NCBI RefSeq assembly: GCF_036885195.1
Contig: NZ_CP133656.1
Location: 2,666,001-2,730,000 of the forward strand
Origin: Pectobacterium cacticida
GTDB lineage: Bacteria; Pseudomonadota; Gammaproteobacteria; Enterobacterales; Enterobacteriaceae
DNA: 64,000 nucleotides
Reading direction: 5' to 3'
Of the stretch, positions 30,273 to 39,825 are shown piece by piece (the stretch's first letter is position 1; each line of letters starts with the position of its first letter). A model generated the notes under the pieces. It was not told the DNA's origin. It made no database searches and saw only the letters and a list, made by a program, of their open reading frames with translations. A program made the translations under genes and the position numbers.

Positions 30273-31928
30273 ATGGACAAGTTTGCTTTACTGCCGCTAC
30301 TGACGGTCGCGGTGCTTTTTACCCTGGTTGGCATTCCCTTATTGTTTGTTGTACTACAGGCAATTTTCCCTGATTTAGGTTCAGGCTCTCTGGCAAACCC
30401 GTTTTCGGCATTTGCCGTTGTGTTTTCGCAAGTTCACCTGTTTGCATTGTTAAAAAATACATTACTGCTTGGCTTGGGTGTAGCCGGTTGTTGTGCGGTG
30501 ATAGCCATTCCGCTCGGTGCGTTGCGTGGCTTATTTGCGCTGCCCTGGGCAAAATTTTGGGATTTGCTGTTCCTCATTCCTTTTTTAATTCCCCCCTACA
30601 TCGCCGGACTGTCTTGGATGCTGGCGCTACAACCCAGAGGTTATGCAGAACAGATCCTCCCCATTGAACTGGGAGACGCCCTGTTCTCATTGCCCGGCAT
30701 GGTGGGCATCATGACGCTAAACACCTTTCCGGTGGTTTATTTTGCCGTTTCACGCAGTATGGCTGCCAGCGGGAATCGCCTTGCCGATGTCGCTCGCGTG
30801 CACGGAGCTAGCGGCTGGCAGGCGTTTTTACGCATCACATTGCCGCTTTCTCTGCCGGCGACAGCGGCCAGCTTGCTTCTCGCCTTCACGCTGGCAATTG
30901 AGGAATATGGCATCCCCGCCGCACTCGGATCGCGAGCCGGTATTCAGGTACTGACGACCAATATTGAACAACGTCTGGCGGACTGGCCGATCGACCTCTC
31001 CGGTTCGGCGGTGCTCTCTTTGCTGCTCGTCGCTATCGCGCTCTGCGCCTTTACCCTACAGCGGGCGATGGTCGCCGGGAGTAATGTCGAAACCACCACT
31101 GGCAAACCCGCCGCCATTGTCACTCGCCCATTAGGCATATGGCGCTGGCCGGTATTAGTGCTGTTTAGTGTTGTCGGGCTGCTGGCCGTGGGGATCCCAC
31201 TGGCCTCTATGCTGATTACGGCGTTCTCTGCCACCATTTCCAGCTCGATTTCGTGGCAAAATTTAACCTGGCAGCATTTCGCCATGTTGATCGATCGCAA
31301 CAATGAAGCGTTTCCTGCATTGACGACCAGTCTGGGGTTGGCGGTCGGCAGCGCCTTACTGACAGGGATGATCGGTTTTCTTACCGCCTGGTTGGTGGTT
31401 GCCAAACGCATTCGGGGTGCCGCCATACTGGATGGATTATCAATACTACCCGCCGCGCTGCCGGGGATTGTAGTCGGAGTGGGCCTGATCCTTGCCTGGA
31501 ACCAAAGCTTCTGGCCGATCACGCCTTATAACACCTGGGGAATTTTGCTGCTGTCGTACAGTTGCCTGTTGCTGCCCTATCCTGTGCGCTACAGCAGCGC
31601 GGCATTAGCGCAAATCGGCAGTAATCTGGAATCCGCAGCACGCGTGCACGGTGCTAACGCCATGGCAGCATTACGATTGATCGTTTTTCCGCTGGTCTTC
31701 CCCAGTCTGCTGGCAGCCATGATGTTGGTCTTTGCCGTCGCTTCCCGTGAATTAGTGACATCACTCTTGCTCTCACCTGCCGGCGTACAAACGGTATCCA
31801 TTTTCGTTTGGCGTCAGTTTGAGCAAGGTTCCGTCGGCGCTGGCATGGCGATGGCGAGCGTCGCGGTGTTTATCAGCCTATCGGTGATGTTGCTGGCGTT
31901 ACGGTTTCATGCGCGCAAAGCCCAGTAA
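30273..31928 (+). CDS. ABC transporter permease, fused two-domain FbpB/AfuB type
   Basis: 551 residues with about twelve transmembrane helices in two homologous halves (about 1-270 and 290-551). Each half has an EAA-type loop: RVHGASGWQAFLRITLPL (about 170) and RVHGANAMAALRLIVFPL (about 460), which contact the ATPase. It therefore supplies both membrane domains of an importer from one gene, as in ferric transporters of the SfuB/FbpB class. It sits 199 bases after the binding-protein gene, an unusually wide gap for the operon, containing a hairpin. Confidence 0.93.
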   Translation: MDKFALLPLLTVAVLFTLVGIPLLFVVLQAIFPDLGSGSLANPFSAFAVVFSQVHLFALLKNTLLLGLGVAGCCAVIAIPLGALRGLFALPWAKFWDLLFLIPFLIPPYIAGLSWMLALQPRGYAEQILPIELGDALFSLPGMVGIMTLNTFPVVYFAVSRSMAASGNRLADVARVHGASGWQAFLRITLPLSLPATAASLLLAFTLAIEEYGIPAALGSRAGIQVLTTNIEQRLADWPIDLSGSAVLSLLLVAIALCAFTLQRAMVAGSNVETTTGKPAAIVTRPLGIWRWPVLVLFSVVGLLAVGIPLASMLITAFSATISSSISWQNLTWQHFAMLIDRNNEAFPALTTSLGLAVGSALLTGMIGFLTAWLVVAKRIRGAAILDGLSILPAALPGIVVGVGLILAWNQSFWPITPYNTWGILLLSYSCLLLPYPVRYSSAALAQIGSNLESAARVHGANAMAALRLIVFPLVFPSLLAAMMLVFAVASRELVTSLLLSPAGVQTVSIFVWRQFEQGSVGAGMAMASVAVFISLSVMLLALRFHARKAQ

Positions 31929-31945
31929 GCGTCGAAAACTGAAAT

Positions 31946-32089
31946 GACATCGCCTGGACATCGCCCTCTTTAACGAAAACCGCTATCGGTTATCGTTTTA
32001 TGCCGTAAAATTACCGCACGGTATCAGGCGATGTCCGTAGAGATTTCCCCTGCGGTACGCACCTGCCATTTTTTCAGGGATTCGTTGTC
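31946..32089 (+). promoter_or_regulatory. Structured leader of the EamA-family gene
   Basis: Two overlapping copies of GACATCGCC (31946-31965) can each pair with one CAGGCGATGTCC (32025-32036), giving mutually exclusive 10-11 bp stems. Further down, CCCTG (32048-32052) can pair with CAGGG (32075-32079), which includes the probable ribosome-binding site of the ATG at 32090. Pairing seen by eye; no known riboswitch recognised. Confidence 0.45.
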
Positions 32090-32518
32090 ATGAGTAGTTG
32101 GTTAATTTACGCCTTGCTGTCTGCGGTTTGCGCCGCGATGGTCGCCATCTTTGGCAAGATTGGTTTACAAAATTTGGATGCTAATACGGCGACCGCAATT
32201 CGTGCCGTTATCATGGCGCTTTTTTTAGTGGGCGTCGTGGTTGCTCAGGGTAAGCTGACGCTGGTCGGTGAGGTTATCGCCAATAAAAAAGCGCTGTTAT
32301 TCATTGTGCTCAGCGGTGTCGCGGGCGCGTTGTCATGGCTGTTCTACTTTGTCGCGCTAAAGAACGGTAACGTCGCGCAGGTCGCCCCGATCGATAAACT
32401 CAGCGTCGTATTCGCCGTCATTCTGGCCTTCATATTGCTGGGAGAAAAAATTTCGCTGCTGGCTGGCGTCGGTGTTGCGCTGATTTCCGCAGGTGCGCTA
32501 CTGGTCGCGTTGGGATAA
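32090..32518 (+). CDS. Small EamA/DMT-superfamily membrane transporter
   Basis: 142 residues, a single EamA domain with five predicted transmembrane helices (about 3-22, 34-52, 66-88, 97-115, 120-140). Motifs such as AALSWLFYFVALKNGNVAQVAPIDKLSVVF and a C-terminal LLGEKISLLAGVGVALI are typical of the half-size drug/metabolite transporter family, which would act as a dimer. Substrate unknown. It stands alone, with a structured leader upstream and a hairpin terminator 180 bases downstream. Confidence 0.9.
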   Translation: MSSWLIYALLSAVCAAMVAIFGKIGLQNLDANTATAIRAVIMALFLVGVVVAQGKLTLVGEVIANKKALLFIVLSGVAGALSWLFYFVALKNGNVAQVAPIDKLSVVFAVILAFILLGEKISLLAGVGVALISAGALLVALG

Positions 32519-32694
32519 ACCTATTCTACAAAGGCTGCTGATAAAACCTCTGAGCGGTAGTAACGGATAGATCGTAAAGACGCTGTAAACACATCCCTGT
32601 GCGCTCGGATTGCGCCATCCCTGGCGCAAACGCTTTACTCTTCTATTCCGTTACTCCCGTTTTCATGCTGCGAATAGGTTTGTTAATCGTCTGA

Positions 32695-32716
32695 GGCGCT
32701 GCAAACAGCGCCTTTT
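32695..32716 (+). terminator. Rho-independent terminator facing pgm
   Basis: A 7-bp stem GGCGCTG/CAGCGCC with a CAAA loop followed by TTTT on the plus strand, downstream of the EamA gene and only four bases from the end of pgm. The minus side lacks a T-run. Confidence 0.75.
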
Positions 32717-32719
32717 CAC

Positions 32720-34363
32720 TTATTTCGCCGTTGCGAGTACCGCACTGACAATCTCTACCGCTTCTTTCTCAATGCGCTCGCGGTGTTCCACCCCGAGGAA
32801 ACTTTCGCAGTAAATCTTGTAAGCATCTTCCGTACCGGAAGGACGCGCGGCAAACCAGCCATTTTCCGTCATCACCTTCAGCCCGCCAATCGAGGCGCCA
32901 TTACCCGGCGCGGCGGTCAGACGAGCCGTAATGGGATCGCCCGCCAGCGTGCTGGCCGACACCTGTTCCGGCGATAATTTGGACAGTGCGGCTTTTTGCG
33001 TCGACGTCGCGGAAGCCTGGATACGATTGTAGCTCGGCGCGCCAAAGCGCTGCGCCAGCGCATCATAGTGCTGCTGCGGATTTTTCCCCGTAACCGCCGT
33101 AATTTCCGCCGCCAGCAAACACAGAATGATACCGTCTTTGTCCGTCGACCACGGCGTACCATCAAAACGCAGGAACGACGCCCCCGCGCTCTCTTCGCCA
33201 CCGAAACCCAGGCTACCGTCATGCAGGCCATCCACAAACCATTTAAAGCCCACCGGCACTTCCACCAGTTTGCGCCCCAAATCGGCGACCACGCGATCGA
33301 TCATCGCGCTCGACACCAGCGTTTTACCGACCGCGACAGATTGCCCCCACTGTGGACGATGCTGGAACAGATAATCGATCGCCACCGCCAGATAGTGGTT
33401 CGGGTTCATTAGTCCTGCGGGTGTAACAATACCGTGACGGTCATAATCGGGATCGTTGGCAAACGCCAGATCAAATTTATCACGTAGCGCCAGCAAACCG
33501 GCCATAGCGAATGTTGACGAGCAGTCCATTCGAATCACGCCGTCGTGATCCAGCGACATAAAGCGGAATGTCTGATCGACTGCATCGTTCACCAGCGTCA
33601 GCTCAAGCTGGTAATGCTCGGCGATACGCTGCCAGTAGGCGATACCGGAACCCCCCAGCGGGTCGACACCCAGTTTCAGACCGGCACATTGAATCGCCGC
33701 CATGTCCACCACACTCGCCAGCCCTTCGACATACGGTTGAACCAGATCCTTTTCGTGGATATGTCCGCTTTTCCACGCCTGATCCAGCGTAATGCGTTTC
33801 ACGTCACGCAGTTCATCCGCCAACAGGGCATTCGCTCGCTTCTCAATCACGCTGGTGAGGTTGGTATCTGCCGGGCCACCGTTTGGCGGATTATATTTAA
33901 TGCCACCATCTTCCGGCGGGTTGTGAGACGGCGTGATCACAATGCCGTCCGCCAGCGCGCCGCCTTGACGGTTGTGAACCAAAATCGCGTTAGATACGGC
34001 AGGTGTCGGCGTAAAACCGTTATCCAACTGCACAATGACATCAACGCCATTGGCAGCCAACACTTCCAGAACGGAAATAAACGCCGGCTCGGAGAGTGCG
34101 TGGGTATCTTTACCCACATAGCACGGGCCGCTGATACCCTGTTTTTTACGCTCCTCAGCAATTGCTTGTACAATGGCCAGAATATGCGACTCATTAAAGC
34201 TATGACGTCCCGCACTACCGCGATGGCCCGAAGTGCCAAATTTCACCGCATGCGCGGCATTGCCCACTTCCGGGCGTAGCACATAATACTGTGACGTTAA
34301 CTGTGCCACGTTAATCAAATCGCTCTGCTGGGCAGGATGTCCGGCCCTTGGGTGATTAGCCAT
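32720..34363 (-). CDS. pgm: Pgm, phosphoglucomutase
   Basis: 547 residues, close to E. coli Pgm (546). Alpha-D-phosphohexomutase family: [16 protein letters not shown] (substrate loop), the phosphoserine loop [15 protein letters not shown], the metal loop NDPDYDRHG, the sugar-specificity loop FGGEESAG and the C-terminal phosphate-binding [13 protein letters not shown]. Interconverts glucose 1-phosphate and glucose 6-phosphate for glycogen, UDP-glucose and LPS metabolism. Follows seqA by 67 bases on the same strand, as in E. coli seqA-pgm. Confidence 0.98.
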   Translation of the reverse strand: MANHPRAGHPAQQSDLINVAQLTSQYYVLRPEVGNAAHAVKFGTSGHRGSAGRHSFNESHILAIVQAIAEERKKQGISGPCYVGKDTHALSEPAFISVLEVLAANGVDVIVQLDNGFTPTPAVSNAILVHNRQGGALADGIVITPSHNPPEDGGIKYNPPNGGPADTNLTSVIEKRANALLADELRDVKRITLDQAWKSGHIHEKDLVQPYVEGLASVVDMAAIQCAGLKLGVDPLGGSGIAYWQRIAEHYQLELTLVNDAVDQTFRFMSLDHDGVIRMDCSSTFAMAGLLALRDKFDLAFANDPDYDRHGIVTPAGLMNPNHYLAVAIDYLFQHRPQWGQSVAVGKTLVSSAMIDRVVADLGRKLVEVPVGFKWFVDGLHDGSLGFGGEESAGASFLRFDGTPWSTDKDGIILCLLAAEITAVTGKNPQQHYDALAQRFGAPSYNRIQASATSTQKAALSKLSPEQVSASTLAGDPITARLTAAPGNGASIGGLKVMTENGWFAARPSGTEDAYKIYCESFLGVEHRERIEKEAVEIVSAVLATAK

Positions 34364-34430
34364 TGGCGCTTCTCCCTAACGCTGTTGTTAGATAAGTAGT
34401 TGATATGTTAGATAACGAGTTGATGAATAA

Positions 34431-34949
34431 TCAGATAGTTCCGCACACTTTCTCTGTCAGTTCCGCAGGGAACTGCATTGCCAGCATGATGTGTTCAACC
34501 ATACTACGTTTACGCCCCGTATTGGTGTTGGTAATGACCCAGTATGGCGTGCCGGGGATGTGTTTGGGTTTCGTGTGTGTACCATGCTGGAGCAACGTTT
34601 GCTGATCGCCCGCGAAATAAATGCGAGTGCGACCATGAAGGGACTCCGTTGCGGCAGCAAATTCCTGCGGTGATAAGGTATATAACGTGGATAAAACCAG
34701 CATAAAGCGGTTGATCGCCTTATTCTGCTCCGCGTATTCATCCGAGAGCAACAGCTCGCGTAAAGTCCGGACCCGATCGCGCGGGCTTGGCGACACAGCA
34801 GACGGCGACGTTACCGCATTCTCCACCACAGGCTGACCAGCGGTAAATTTCAGCATACGTCGTAAAATATCCGATGCGCTCTCGCCGATATGCTGTGTGT
34901 GGCTGGCAATGTAACGATAAAGCTCTTCGTCGACTTCAATAGTTTTCAT
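34431..34949 (-). CDS. seqA: SeqA, negative modulator of replication initiation
   Basis: 172 residues. An N-terminal oligomerisation region (MKTIEVDEELYRYIASHTQ, 1-35) joins through a variable Pro/Ser linker (about 40-60) to the DNA-binding domain (about 65-172) with FMLVLSTLYTLSPQEF, GRTRIYFAGDQQTLL and TNTNTGRKRSMVEHIM. Binds hemimethylated GATC sites to sequester oriC after firing. Somewhat shorter than E. coli SeqA (181). Divergent from ybfF, as expected. Confidence 0.97.
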   Translation of the reverse strand: MKTIEVDEELYRYIASHTQHIGESASDILRRMLKFTAGQPVVENAVTSPSAVSPSPRDRVRTLRELLLSDEYAEQNKAINRFMLVLSTLYTLSPQEFAAATESLHGRTRIYFAGDQQTLLQHGTHTKPKHIPGTPYWVITNTNTGRKRSMVEHIMLAMQFPAELTEKVCGTI

Positions 34950-35224
34950 CTTTGTCCAGTGCTGTTTTCTTACCCATTTTCGTACCCGTTACAGGGACAT
35001 CATCCTTCTGTAACCGATGCCTATGGGTAAATGACTCAAATCAAAAGGATTATACAGGCGTTCAACAATGATCGAACAGCGGCATAATGGGACAATAGCA
35101 AAAGTCAGACTTTGCCCCAATGCCTTTCATATCTCTTTCGCTCACGGCACCCATCCCTTTGGCGGCAACATTGATCCTGAAGTCATGATACCCTAAGCCC
35201 ACGTCTCTCTGAATGAACTTCACC

Positions 35225-35992
35225 ATGAAATTGAATCATCGCAGGCTTTATGCGCATCAGCCCACAAATAATCTCCCGATCGTCCTGATCCATGGCCTTT
35301 TCGGCACACTGGATAACCTTGGCGTATTAGGGCGGGATTTACAACATACGCATGACATCCTGCAAATCGATTTACGTAACCATGGCTTATCACCCCGTTC
35401 ACCCCAGATGAACTATTCCGCAATGGCGCAGGATGTCATCACGCTACTTGATGAGCTCAATATCGCGCGCGTGAGCGTTATTGGTCACTCTATGGGCGGG
35501 AAAGTCGCGATGGCGCTCAGTGCCATGATTCCCGAACGGCTGGGCAAGTTGGTGGCGATTGATATTGCCCCCGTCGACTATCAGGTGCGTCGCCATGACA
35601 CTATTTTCGCCGCGTTACGGGCTGTCACGGAAGCGGGCTTGTCATCACGTAGCGAAGCGGCAGCGCTCATGCGGCAGTATATAAAGGAAGAAGGCGTGAT
35701 ACAGTTTTTGCTGAAATCCTTCCAACACGGCGAGTGGCGCTTTAACGTACCGGTTCTGTGGGACGAGTACGACAATATTGTTGGCTGGCAAGAGATCCCT
35801 TCCTGGGATGGGCCAATATTGTTCATTCGTGGCGGCAATTCTCCTTATCTTGACGACCGCTACCGCGATGCGCTGTTACGCCAGTTCCCGGCGGCGCGTG
35901 CGCATGTCGTTAGCGGTGCCGGTCACTGGGTCCATTCGGAAAAGCCCGACGCGGTTTTGCGCGCCATCCACCGATTTCTGGACACGAACTAA
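35225..35992 (+). CDS. ybfF: YbfF, alpha/beta-hydrolase esterase
   Basis: 255 residues from the ATG at 35225 (MKLNHRRLYAHQ), matching the E. coli start. Oxyanion-hole VLIHGLFGTLDN, nucleophile Ser in VIGHSMGGKVAMAL and catalytic His in GAGHWVHSEKPDAV. E. coli YbfF is an esterase active on acyl-CoA and p-nitrophenyl substrates; physiological substrate unknown. Starts 275 bases from the divergent seqA. A 10-bp inverted repeat follows the stop. Confidence 0.94.
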   Translation: MKLNHRRLYAHQPTNNLPIVLIHGLFGTLDNLGVLGRDLQHTHDILQIDLRNHGLSPRSPQMNYSAMAQDVITLLDELNIARVSVIGHSMGGKVAMALSAMIPERLGKLVAIDIAPVDYQVRRHDTIFAALRAVTEAGLSSRSEAAALMRQYIKEEGVIQFLLKSFQHGEWRFNVPVLWDEYDNIVGWQEIPSWDGPILFIRGGNSPYLDDRYRDALLRQFPAARAHVVSGAGHWVHSEKPDAVLRAIHRFLDTN

Positions 35993-35993
35993 T

Positions 35994-36021
35994 CATTGAT
36001 CCGTCCACGGGCGGATCAATG
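35994..36021. other. Inverted repeat after ybfF
   Basis: CATTGATCCG/CGGATCAATG, a perfect 10-bp stem around an eight-base loop, begins just after the ybfF stop. It lacks a T-run on either strand, so it may be a processing/stability hairpin or a Rho-assisted end. The remaining 260 bases before ybfE contain no gene. Confidence 0.6.
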
Positions 36022-36282
36022 AGCTCGCCGGTAGTAAACCATTGTCGCCGCTGGCATAGCTAGGGTATGATGGCGCGCATTGGCGGCGGTAGAACGGTTG
36101 ATTTAGCCGCAAGCATTGTAACCACATCACAAAATGCACGCTTTGTTTTTCCGACAGTTGCGCATTCTCAGAATCGTCACTCACCCCTTCTTTAAGAGGT
36201 GGAATGGGCATCGGTTTTAGACGTTGAACAAATCGGGTAGCGCGGTGTATTTGAGTTCGAATACCTTGCAGTATCATTACTT

Positions 36283-36567
36283 ATGGCAAAAGAACAAACG
36301 GATCGCACCACACTGGATCTCTTCGCCGACGAGCGTCGTCCGGGTCGGCCCAAGACCAACCCGCTCACGCGCGATGAACAACTCAGAATTAACAAGCGGA
36401 ATCAGTTACGTCGCGATAAAGTGCGAGGCCTGCGCCGAGTCGAATTAAAGATCAATAGTGACGCCGTCAATATCCTGAACAGCCTGGCTGAAGCGCGTAA
36501 TATTAGCCGCAGCGAATTAATTGAAGAGATGCTATTGGCGCAATTAGCTGAACAGCAACGCGAATAG
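36283..36567 (+). CDS. ybfE: YbfE, LexA-regulated ribbon-helix-helix protein
   Basis: 94 residues, very similar to E. coli YbfE (97). A basic, hook-like RRPGRPKTNPLTRDEQ (about 17-32) precedes a ribbon-helix-helix-like region (about 50-85; RRVELKINSDAVNILNSL then SRSELIEEMLL), suggesting DNA binding. E. coli ybfE belongs to the SOS regulon; I could not find a clear CTGT-N8-ACAG box upstream here, so LexA control is not shown. In E. coli fldA follows directly; here about 10.9 kb separates them. Confidence 0.93.
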   Translation: MAKEQTDRTTLDLFADERRPGRPKTNPLTRDEQLRINKRNQLRRDKVRGLRRVELKINSDAVNILNSLAEARNISRSELIEEMLLAQLAEQQRE

Positions 36568-36606
36568 ACAGAGGTGGGCACAGTCACATATCGCAGCATT
36601 TCCCTC

Positions 36607-36634
36607 TCAGGCGGCCCCCTTTGGTGCCGCCTGA
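36607..36634 (+). terminator. Hairpin after ybfE
   Basis: A 9-bp stem TCAGGCGGC/GCCGCCTGA with inner CC/GG pairing, 40 bases after ybfE. The T-rich tail is poor (TGTTCATTC), so termination strength is uncertain. It also marks the left edge of the inserted accessory block. Confidence 0.6.
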
Positions 36635-36716
36635 TGTTCATTCAACATTAAACCTACCGTTCCGGACGAATACCGCGCTCTTCTTTTGTATCACCCGACG
36701 GTCATCATGATGGCGG

Positions 36717-36740
36717 TATGACGATATGACGATATGACGA
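36717..36740. repeat. Three tandem copies of an 8-bp unit
   Basis: TATGACGA repeated three times exactly, followed by TATA, immediately downstream of the chemoreceptor stop codon. A short simple repeat likely to vary in copy number by slippage. Confidence 0.85.
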
Positions 36741-36745
36741 TATAG

Positions 36746-38416
36746 TTAGAAGGTTTCCCAATTTTCGTTACTCGCCGTTGGCGCCTTACCAACACGAGAA
36801 ACTAGTGCCCGCACTTTCTGCGTCGGTTTTGCCGCTACGGCTGGCTGAGTGGATTGATATTCAGACAGCTGGAACAGCGATACCGCCTGATTTAGCACCG
36901 CAGCTTGCTCTTCGAGCGATAAAGCCGCCGATGAAGCCTGCTCCACCAACGCGGCATTTTGCTGCGTCACATTGTCCATTTCCGCTACCGCCTGGGCTAC
37001 CTGTGCGATCCCCTTGCTTTGTTCTTCCGAGGCCGAGGCAATTTCCCCCATAATATCCGTCACGTTGGTCACCGCCTGCACAATATCCCGCATGGTATTG
37101 CCCGCATCGCCGACCAAATGAGAACCGGTATCGACACAGCGCACCGACTCGGAAATCAGCCCTTCAATCTCCTTCGCCGCCTGTGCGCTACGCTGCGCCA
37201 GACTACGCACCTCTCCCGCCACCACGGCAAACCCACGCCCCTGCTCACCCGCGCGCGCCGCTTCTACCGCCGCATTCAATGCCAGAATATTAGTCTGAAA
37301 CGCGATCCCGTTTATCACCGTAGTAATTTCGGCGATCTTCCGCGAACTACCGGAGATCTCGGCCATTGTTTTCACTACGTCATCAACGATGCCGCCTCCC
37401 TTTTTCGCCGTTGTCGAGGCTTGTAATGCCAGTTTGCTGGCATGATTGGCGTTTTCTGCGTTCTGTTTCACCGTTGCCGTGAGTTGCTCCATGCTGGCTG
37501 CGGTTTCTTCCAGCGCAGATGCTTGTTCTTCGGTACGCGATGATAGATCGTTGTTACCGGACGCAATCTCAGAGGCTCCCTGATAGATAGAGTCCGCGCT
37601 GTTCCTAATCGTACTTACCGTGCTGGCAAGGCTCCCCTGCATGTCGCGCAGTAGCGGGAACAGGCGGCCAACACAATTGTTACCCATGTCTGGGATCGGC
37701 TTACCCAGATGGCCGGAAGCAATCACGCGAAAGTGGTCGCGCAGGCTATTTAACGGACGAACCATATAGACCACCAGATAGCGATCGGTCAGAAACAGCA
37801 TTATCAGGCCGAGCGCCAACCCGCTGAATAAAATGTTCTGTCCCGTCGTGGTGAGGTGCCCGAAACGGATACCCGCTGCCTCAAACTTCTCCGCGCTAGC
37901 CTTGCTGAAGGCGGATGCTGACGCGCCAAACTGGCGGCTCAGCGGCGGCACAATATTTTTAGCCTGATTCTGGTAGTCTTCAAACGCATTGGCTGCGGCA
38001 TTTTGGTACAGCGGATCTACCCCTTGGGCAATCAGATTCCGCCAATCACGGCTAACAGCTTCAACCAACGCGGTATCCACTCCCGCATGATCGAGCGTAT
38101 TAAACGCCGCCAAACCTGACTTTAAATTATCCAGGGCAACCAATGAAGAGGCCTGCTCTTTATCTGCAGTTGCCATGTCACCGATACGGCGAGCCTCAAC
38201 AGCACGCGCTAAACGGGTTACCATACGAAAGTACTGATCGTTTCCCTGGCTAATAACATTCATATTCTGAACCAGCAGGGTGCTGGTCTTTGAGGTTGTC
38301 GTCATCTCTTTAAAAGAGAACAAGGTGTATAGCGATACGCCCCCCCAAATGACGCAAAAAACGCCCAGCACCCACAGCATAGCGGTTCTGATGGCAATAT
38401 TTTTTATTAGTCTCAT
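36746..38416 (-). CDS. Methyl-accepting chemotaxis protein with CheR/CheB tether
   Basis: 556 residues. Transmembrane helix 1 (about 8-31), periplasmic four-helix TarH-like ligand domain (about 32-190), transmembrane helix 2 (about 192-212), HAMP (about 213-265), then the signalling coiled coil with its highly conserved tip ([20 protein letters not shown]). Methylation-region sequence [16 protein letters not shown] is intact. The last five residues are NWETF, the pentapeptide that recruits CheR and CheB. A sigma-28 promoter lies upstream. Ligand unknown; the neighbouring amino-acid transporter and D-amino-acid genes suggest an amino acid. Confidence 0.95.
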   Translation of the reverse strand: MRLIKNIAIRTAMLWVLGVFCVIWGGVSLYTLFSFKEMTTTSKTSTLLVQNMNVISQGNDQYFRMVTRLARAVEARRIGDMATADKEQASSLVALDNLKSGLAAFNTLDHAGVDTALVEAVSRDWRNLIAQGVDPLYQNAAANAFEDYQNQAKNIVPPLSRQFGASASAFSKASAEKFEAAGIRFGHLTTTGQNILFSGLALGLIMLFLTDRYLVVYMVRPLNSLRDHFRVIASGHLGKPIPDMGNNCVGRLFPLLRDMQGSLASTVSTIRNSADSIYQGASEIASGNNDLSSRTEEQASALEETAASMEQLTATVKQNAENANHASKLALQASTTAKKGGGIVDDVVKTMAEISGSSRKIAEITTVINGIAFQTNILALNAAVEAARAGEQGRGFAVVAGEVRSLAQRSAQAAKEIEGLISESVRCVDTGSHLVGDAGNTMRDIVQAVTNVTDIMGEIASASEEQSKGIAQVAQAVAEMDNVTQQNAALVEQASSAALSLEEQAAVLNQAVSLFQLSEYQSTQPAVAAKPTQKVRALVSRVGKAPTASNENWETF

Positions 38417-38558
38417 TGCTCACTCCAAATCAGGAAGATGGTTAAAAGTTTTCATTACTAATCAACCGATATGAACCAGAAAATCCACACCATGAATAAG
38501 GGTTACTTTCCCTCGGCATCCATACGCATCAGGACAAAAAAGTAAAAACTATGCTAAC

Positions 38559-38585
38559 TCATCGGCTGAGCGCACAGAATATTTA
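38559..38585 (-). promoter_or_regulatory. Sigma-28 (FliA) promoter of the chemoreceptor gene
   Basis: On the minus strand TAAATATT, 11 bases, then GCCGATGA. This matches the FliA consensus TAAAGTTT-N11-GCCGATAA with exact spacing, TAAA intact and one mismatch in the -10. About 140 bases upstream of the ATG. It places the receptor in the flagellar/chemotaxis regulon. Confidence 0.82.
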
Positions 38586-39129
38586 GCGTCCCGACGCTAT
38601 TTGTCGATACAAATGTTCATAATGAGAACCCATCGCGCTTTTTTAATGCGCTGTGGGCGATTATTCGGAAAATCACAGGCGGAATGGCCTTGCTTTTATT
38701 CCCTTGCGATCGTTGGCACGGAGAGATCCCCAGACAGTAGCCATGGCGAATGAATTTAATCTAAAAATCAATAAAATAGTAAAAATTCATTTATTGTTTA
38801 TGCGCTATTTTTAGGCGGGGGGGTATTTAAGAAATGTGGCCGTTTGATGATGGATAAGATGTTATCGTTAATACACGTCATTATTATGATGACACGTAAC
38901 ATATTGGGCAGTCGCTTTAATCTCTTATAAACAGAAGGTTGCCTTTAATTACAAATGGTATTGATTTTAAAAATAAAGATCTCTACATGAAAATGAAACG
39001 CGGCTGTCATTATCTGCATCTGGAAAAAGCTAAAAATTCATCATAAAGAGAAATGTGGACCAAATAAGCTAGCAGCATCAGCGGGATGGGGCACCGGCGG
39101 CCCCAACGCCTCTTATCTTCCATTCGGAG
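38586..39129. other. Gene-free interval between chemoreceptor and livF
   Basis: About 540 AT-rich bases without a plausible ORF. A GC-rich hairpin (TGGGGC/GCCCCA, 39087-39105) lies 25 bases after livF on the minus strand and may help end the transporter transcript, though it lacks a T-run. Confidence 0.5.
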
Positions 39130-39825
39130 TCATCCCCCGAGGTACATCTTCTTCACTTCCGGGTTGGCGAGCACGTCCTGCGCTGTCCCTGTGAGCACTA
39201 TCTTCCCATTTTCCAATACATAAGCCCGGTCGGCAATGGTCAGCGCCGCCGTAGCGTTTTGCTCAACCAGCAATATGGTGATGTTCTCCTTACGCAGTTG
39301 GCGAATCGTGCTAAACAACTCACCGACAATCTTTGGCGCTAGCCCCAGGCTTGGCTCATCAAGCATGAGCAGTACCGGCTCGCTCATCAGCGCACGGGCA
39401 ATGGCCAGCATCTGTTGCTCACCACCGCTCATGGTTCCCGCCATCTGCTTACGGCGCTCCTTCAGGCGCGGAAATAAACCGAACATCCGATCGCGCAAGC
39501 GCGTAAAGCTGGCCAGATTGTTATACGCCCCCATCCGCAGATTTTCTTCGATGGTCAGATTGGTAAAAATTTTTCTCCCTTCAGGCACCAATGCTAACCC
39601 CTTGCGCACGATATGATGCGTCTGGCTACGCGAAATATCTTCATTGAGAAAATTAACCGTGCCAGTGGATCGCACCAGATTAATGATGCCGTTCAGGGTG
39701 GACGTTTTCCCCGCCCCATTACTGCCAATCAGTGTGACTATTTCCCGGTCCTTAATCTCAATATCTACGCCCTTCAGCCCCTGAATGACGCCATAAAACA
39801 CTTTCAGCTCACGGGCGCTAAGCAT
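39130..39825 (-). CDS. LivF-type ABC transporter ATP-binding protein
   Basis: 231 residues. Walker A GSNGAGKTSTL (about 35-45), Q-loop LVPEGRKIF, signature MSGGEQQMLAIARALM, Walker B LLMLDEPSLGLAP and switch VEQNA are intact, the pattern of the branched-chain amino-acid transporter (HAAT) LivF branch. Overlaps livG by eight bases. Last gene of the five-gene leftward operon. Confidence 0.95.
   Translation of the reverse strand: MLSARELKVFYGVIQGLKGVDIEIKDREIVTLIGSNGAGKTSTLNGIINLVRSTGTVNFLNEDISRSQTHHIVRKGLALVPEGRKIFTNLTIEENLRMGAYNNLASFTRLRDRMFGLFPRLKERRKQMAGTMSGGEQQMLAIARALMSEPVLLMLDEPSLGLAPKIVGELFSTIRQLRKENITILLVEQNATAALTIADRAYVLENGKIVLTGTAQDVLANPEVKKMYLGG

Noticed and set aside
33545..34279. 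244-residue plus-strand ORF inside pgm
   Set aside because: Antisense of pgm; the sense frame has complete family motifs throughout.
36061..36282. LexA box upstream of ybfE
   Set aside because: No CTGT-N8-ACAG palindrome was found by eye, although the E. coli gene is SOS-regulated.
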